Shown here in pieces: positions 61,561-64,000 of a stretch of DNA of 64,000 nt. The notes beneath the pieces were generated by a model that saw only the letters and a list, made by a program, of their open reading frames with translations, searched no databases and was not told the origin of the DNA. Both the position numbers and the translations under genes were made by a program. Source of the DNA: Candidatus Enterococcus moelleringii (GTDB lineage Bacteria > Bacillota > Bacilli > Lactobacillales > Enterococcaceae); the NCBI RefSeq assembly GCF_017377575.1, contig NZ_JAFREM010000025.1, forward strand, positions 62,001 to 126,000. The letters run 5' to 3'. Each line of letters starts with the position of its first letter. The first letter of the stretch is position 1.

Positions 61561-62904
61561 ATGGAAACCAATCAAATTTTAGAAACCATTCGAATGATCG
61601 AAGAAGAAAATCTTGATATTCGGACCATTACGATGGGGATTTCGTTGTTGGATTGTATCGACAGCGACAGCGACAAGGCCTGTGAAAAAATCTATCAAAA
61701 AATTACCACTAAAGCTAAAGACTTAGTAAAAGTCGGGGAAGCCATTGCATCTGAATATGGTATTCCGATTATTAATAAACGAATTTCGGTGACACCGATT
61801 GCTATTATTGGTGCTGCCAGTGACGAAACTGATTACGTGAAATATGCTAAAACCTTAGACAAGGCAGCGAAAGAAGTTGGTGTGGATTTCATCGGCGGTT
61901 TTACTGCTTTAGTAGAAAAAGGCTACCAAAAAGGCGACCGGATTTTAATCGATTCGATCCCGCAAGCTTTAGCAGAAACTGATTTCGTGTGTTCTTCGGT
62001 CAATATTGGTTCCACCAAAGCCGGAATCAATATGGACGCAGTTGGACACATGGGCGAAATTATCAAGAAAACAGCGGCAGCTTCTGATTTAGGTTGTGCC
62101 AAATTAGTCGTATTTGCTAATGCGGTAGAAGATAACCCATTCATGGCCGGGGCTTTCCACGGTGTCGGTGAAGCTGATTGCATCATCAATGTCGGCGTCA
62201 GCGGACCAGGTGTGGTGAAGCGTGCGTTGGAAAAAGTCAAAGGTGAACCTTTTGACGTAGTCGCAGAAGTTGTGAAGCAAACTGCTTTCAAGATTACCCG
62301 CATGGGTCAATTAGTTGGTCGGGCAGCTTCAGAGCGCTTGGATGTGCCTTTCGGGATTGTCGATTTGTCCTTGGCACCAACTCCAGCAGTCGGCGACTCA
62401 GTTGCTCACGTATTGGAAGAAATGGGCTTAGAAACTGTAGGTACCCACGGAACAACTGCTGCCTTGGCCTTGTTAAACGATGCGGTTAAAAAAGGCGGCG
62501 TAATGGCCTGCAACCATGTCGGTGGTTTATCCGGCGCATTCATCCCAGTTTCCGAAGACGCAGGTATGATCGATGCTGTTAACAACGGCTCATTGAATCT
62601 TGAAAAATTGGAAGCTATGACAGCAATTTGTTCGGTTGGTTTGGATATGATCGCTATTCCAGGCGATACGCCGGCAGCAAGCATTTCAGCGATGATCGCG
62701 GACGAAGCAGCAATTGGTGTGATTAACCACAAAACAACCGCTGTTCGGATTATTCCAGCAGCAGGCAGCAAGATCGGCGATACCGTTGAATTCGGCGGAT
62801 TATTAGGTCGTGCGCCAGTAATGAAGGTGAACCCAGCAGCTTCAACAGATTTTATCGCCCGCGGCGGACGGATTCCAGCACCAATTCATTCCTTTAAAAA
62901 CTAA
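61561..62904 (+). CDS. UPF0210/DUF711 family protein
   Basis: This 447-residue protein matches the DUF711/PFL family: it begins [32 protein letters not shown] and contains [20 protein letters not shown] and [21 protein letters not shown] structure-based link to glycyl-radical-like folds has been proposed, but no function is established. It follows the ACT-domain gene in one operon and ends with a terminator. Confidence 0.92.
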   Translation: METNQILETIRMIEEENLDIRTITMGISLLDCIDSDSDKACEKIYQKITTKAKDLVKVGEAIASEYGIPIINKRISVTPIAIIGAASDETDYVKYAKTLDKAAKEVGVDFIGGFTALVEKGYQKGDRILIDSIPQALAETDFVCSSVNIGSTKAGINMDAVGHMGEIIKKTAAASDLGCAKLVVFANAVEDNPFMAGAFHGVGEADCIINVGVSGPGVVKRALEKVKGEPFDVVAEVVKQTAFKITRMGQLVGRAASERLDVPFGIVDLSLAPTPAVGDSVAHVLEEMGLETVGTHGTTAALALLNDAVKKGGVMACNHVGGLSGAFIPVSEDAGMIDAVNNGSLNLEKLEAMTAICSVGLDMIAIPGDTPAASISAMIADEAAIGVINHKTTAVRIIPAAGSKIGDTVEFGGLLGRAPVMKVNPAASTDFIARGGRIPAPIHSFKN

Positions 62905-62913
62905 GAATACAAT

Positions 62914-62944
62914 GAAGAAGGCCCTTGCGGCTTTCTTTTTTTTA
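62914..62944 (+). terminator. terminator of the ACT-DUF711 operon
   Basis: AAGAAGGCC pairs with GGCTTTCTT (one wobble), followed by seven T residues. Confidence 0.88.
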
Positions 62945-62992
62945 TTGTCTTCCTTTCGACTTTTTGAGACAATAGGGGCGGAGGCGATCAAG

Positions 62993-64000
62993 ATGAAACG
63001 AGTGATGGTAATAATTGCCAGTGTCTTATTTTTACTGGCAGGGTGCACGACAAAATCAACAGGAACTGACGACAGTCAAACCTTTGAAAAATATGTAACG
63101 CAGGCGGAAAAGCTGGTGAAGGAAAAAGATTATCCAGGAGCGATTGAGGAATACGACAAAGCGCTGGCTGTTGATACGAAGCAAGACAAGCAGCTGGTCG
63201 AGGATGACAAGGCTGGGGTTAACTTATTGATAACCGTGAATAAACTAATGGATGATGAAAATTATAAAAAGGTCATCGAACGATTGGGTTCTTCAGATTT
63301 GCGTAAAAGTGAAGAAGTGATCGTTCATAAAGAATTAGAGGATATTTACCAAGATGCTCGCAAGAAGCAGCAGGAGCAGTGGGAGTCTGGTGACAGCCAG
63401 CCGGAGGAAAGTACGGAATCTTCGTCGAAAGCGACCCCAAGTACCACCAGCCTTTGGAATGCTGAAAAAGGCCAAGCGTTAGAAGGTTTCATGGCTCAAT
63501 GGGGTTCTGGCATGGGCCAGCAATATGAAAATTATTCAAATGGTGCTACCGGAGATTTTTATGGGATGAGTATTCCCAATCAAGCCTTGGAACGAGCGGC
63601 AATCGACGGGAAGAAAGCCAATCTAGCTTTAGAAAAAAATGTTACTAGTAATCAGGGAAGGCATTTAGTTGCGGTCTATTCGGATGCAGCCCACAGCGGG
63701 TATATGAATAAGCATCTTTACCTGTTTGTGGTTGATCAAGGCCAGCCGAAGGTCTATGTCACGATGCAAAATCAAGGCAACAGTGAAAATCTGCTTTATT
63801 TTGAAGAGACAGAAAATCAGGATCTCAAAAATGGTTTTGCGGCGATTGTCGCTAATACGAAAGGGTATCAAGCAACTCCTCAGGCTAGTAAGTCAACAGC
63901 AAAAAGTCATCTAGAGATCAATCAAGCCTTTTTAGACTGGGCAGTAGAACGAGGAGCAGCCGGAGGAATGGCAGTGTCAAGCCGTTACTTCACTCATGGC
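62993..64000 (+). CDS. DUF4767 lipoprotein (3' end outside window)
   Basis: The first 336 codons are present. A lipoprotein signal ends LLAGC, with Cys18 lipidated. Residues about 30-130 are helical and TPR-like (EKYVTQAEKLVKEKDYPGAIEEYDKAL). A Ser/Thr-rich linker near 140-160 leads into a DUF4767 domain starting LWNAEKGQALEGFMAQWGSGMGQQYENY. The role is unknown; it is likely anchored on the outer face of the membrane. The ATG follows GGGGCGGAGGCG. The gene runs off the right edge. Confidence 0.85.
   Translation, partial: MKRVMVIIASVLFLLAGCTTKSTGTDDSQTFEKYVTQAEKLVKEKDYPGAIEEYDKALAVDTKQDKQLVEDDKAGVNLLITVNKLMDDENYKKVIERLGSSDLRKSEEVIVHKELEDIYQDARKKQQEQWESGDSQPEESTESSSKATPSTTSLWNAEKGQALEGFMAQWGSGMGQQYENYSNGATGDFYGMSIPNQALERAAIDGKKANLALEKNVTSNQGRHLVAVYSDAAHSGYMNKHLYLFVVDQGQPKVYVTMQNQGNSENLLYFEETENQDLKNGFAAIVANTKGYQATPQASKSTAKSHLEINQAFLDWAVERGAAGGMAVSSRYFTHG

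Noticed and set aside
1-64000. Defence system, prophage or transposon
   Set aside because: No integrase, transposase, restriction, toxin-antitoxin or phage structural gene was recognised on either strand.

Overview
The window is an ordinary chromosomal stretch from a low-GC Gram-positive bacterium of the Lactobacillales, most probably an Enterococcus or a close relative. The evidence is the divergent pepQ/ccpA pair with a class A PBP and tyrS beside it, the phoH-pgpH-ybeY-dgkA-era-recO cluster, T-box control of amino-acid genes, a THF riboswitch in front of folT, Zur and CcpN of the Firmicutes type, and lactose/cellobiose-family PTS genes. I see no prophage, transposase, CRISPR array or defence island. 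Genus-level assignment is inference from gene order and protein resemblance; no search was run.

Layout. 1-9.4 kb: pepQ (cut by the window edge), ccpA, a class A PBP, tyrS, an AEC-type carrier, nfo, a UPF0154 protein and trxB. 9.4-17.7 kb: phosphoglucomutase, a CzrA-like metal sensor, the threonine operon hom-thrC-thrB, then a Met-type T-box, two tandem structured 151-155 bp units, and metY-metA. Together these make homoserine, threonine, O-acetylhomoserine and homocysteine. 17.7-20 kb: an orphan PPDK-regulator paralogue, zur, rpsU and yqeY. 20-25.5 kb: a beta-glucoside PTS operon (IIA, 6-phospho-beta-glucosidase, IIB, IIC) with its PRD regulator. 25.6-31.6 kb: the phoH to recO housekeeping cluster.

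31.8-39.9 kb: a complete, tightly overlapping histidine operon, hisZG-D-C-B-H-A-F-IE-K, whose first gene is an in-frame fusion of hisZ and hisG. It lies between recO and the T-box-controlled glyQS genes, which are commonly adjacent in relatives. 43-47.7 kb: a second AEC carrier and the gluconeogenic operon ccpN-PPDK regulator-fbp on the minus strand. 47.8 kb: a monocistronic tRNA-Glu(CUC) gene. 48-56 kb: an AraC regulator with a DUF2000 protein, yidC, acyP, an RNA methyltransferase, an HD protein, a YitT-like membrane protein, a CtpE-like P-type ATPase and efp. 56-64 kb: THF-riboswitch-controlled folT, an esterase with a DUF1722 protein, an NADP oxidoreductase, a cyclase-family hydrolase, a nitroreductase, an ACT-domain/DUF711 pair, and a DUF4767 lipoprotein cut by the right edge.

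The two observations most worth following are the tandem structured leader units at 15096-15401, which match no RNA family I can recall, and the HisZ-HisG fusion at 31830-33386. The rest is largely conventional metabolism and housekeeping with intact genes.
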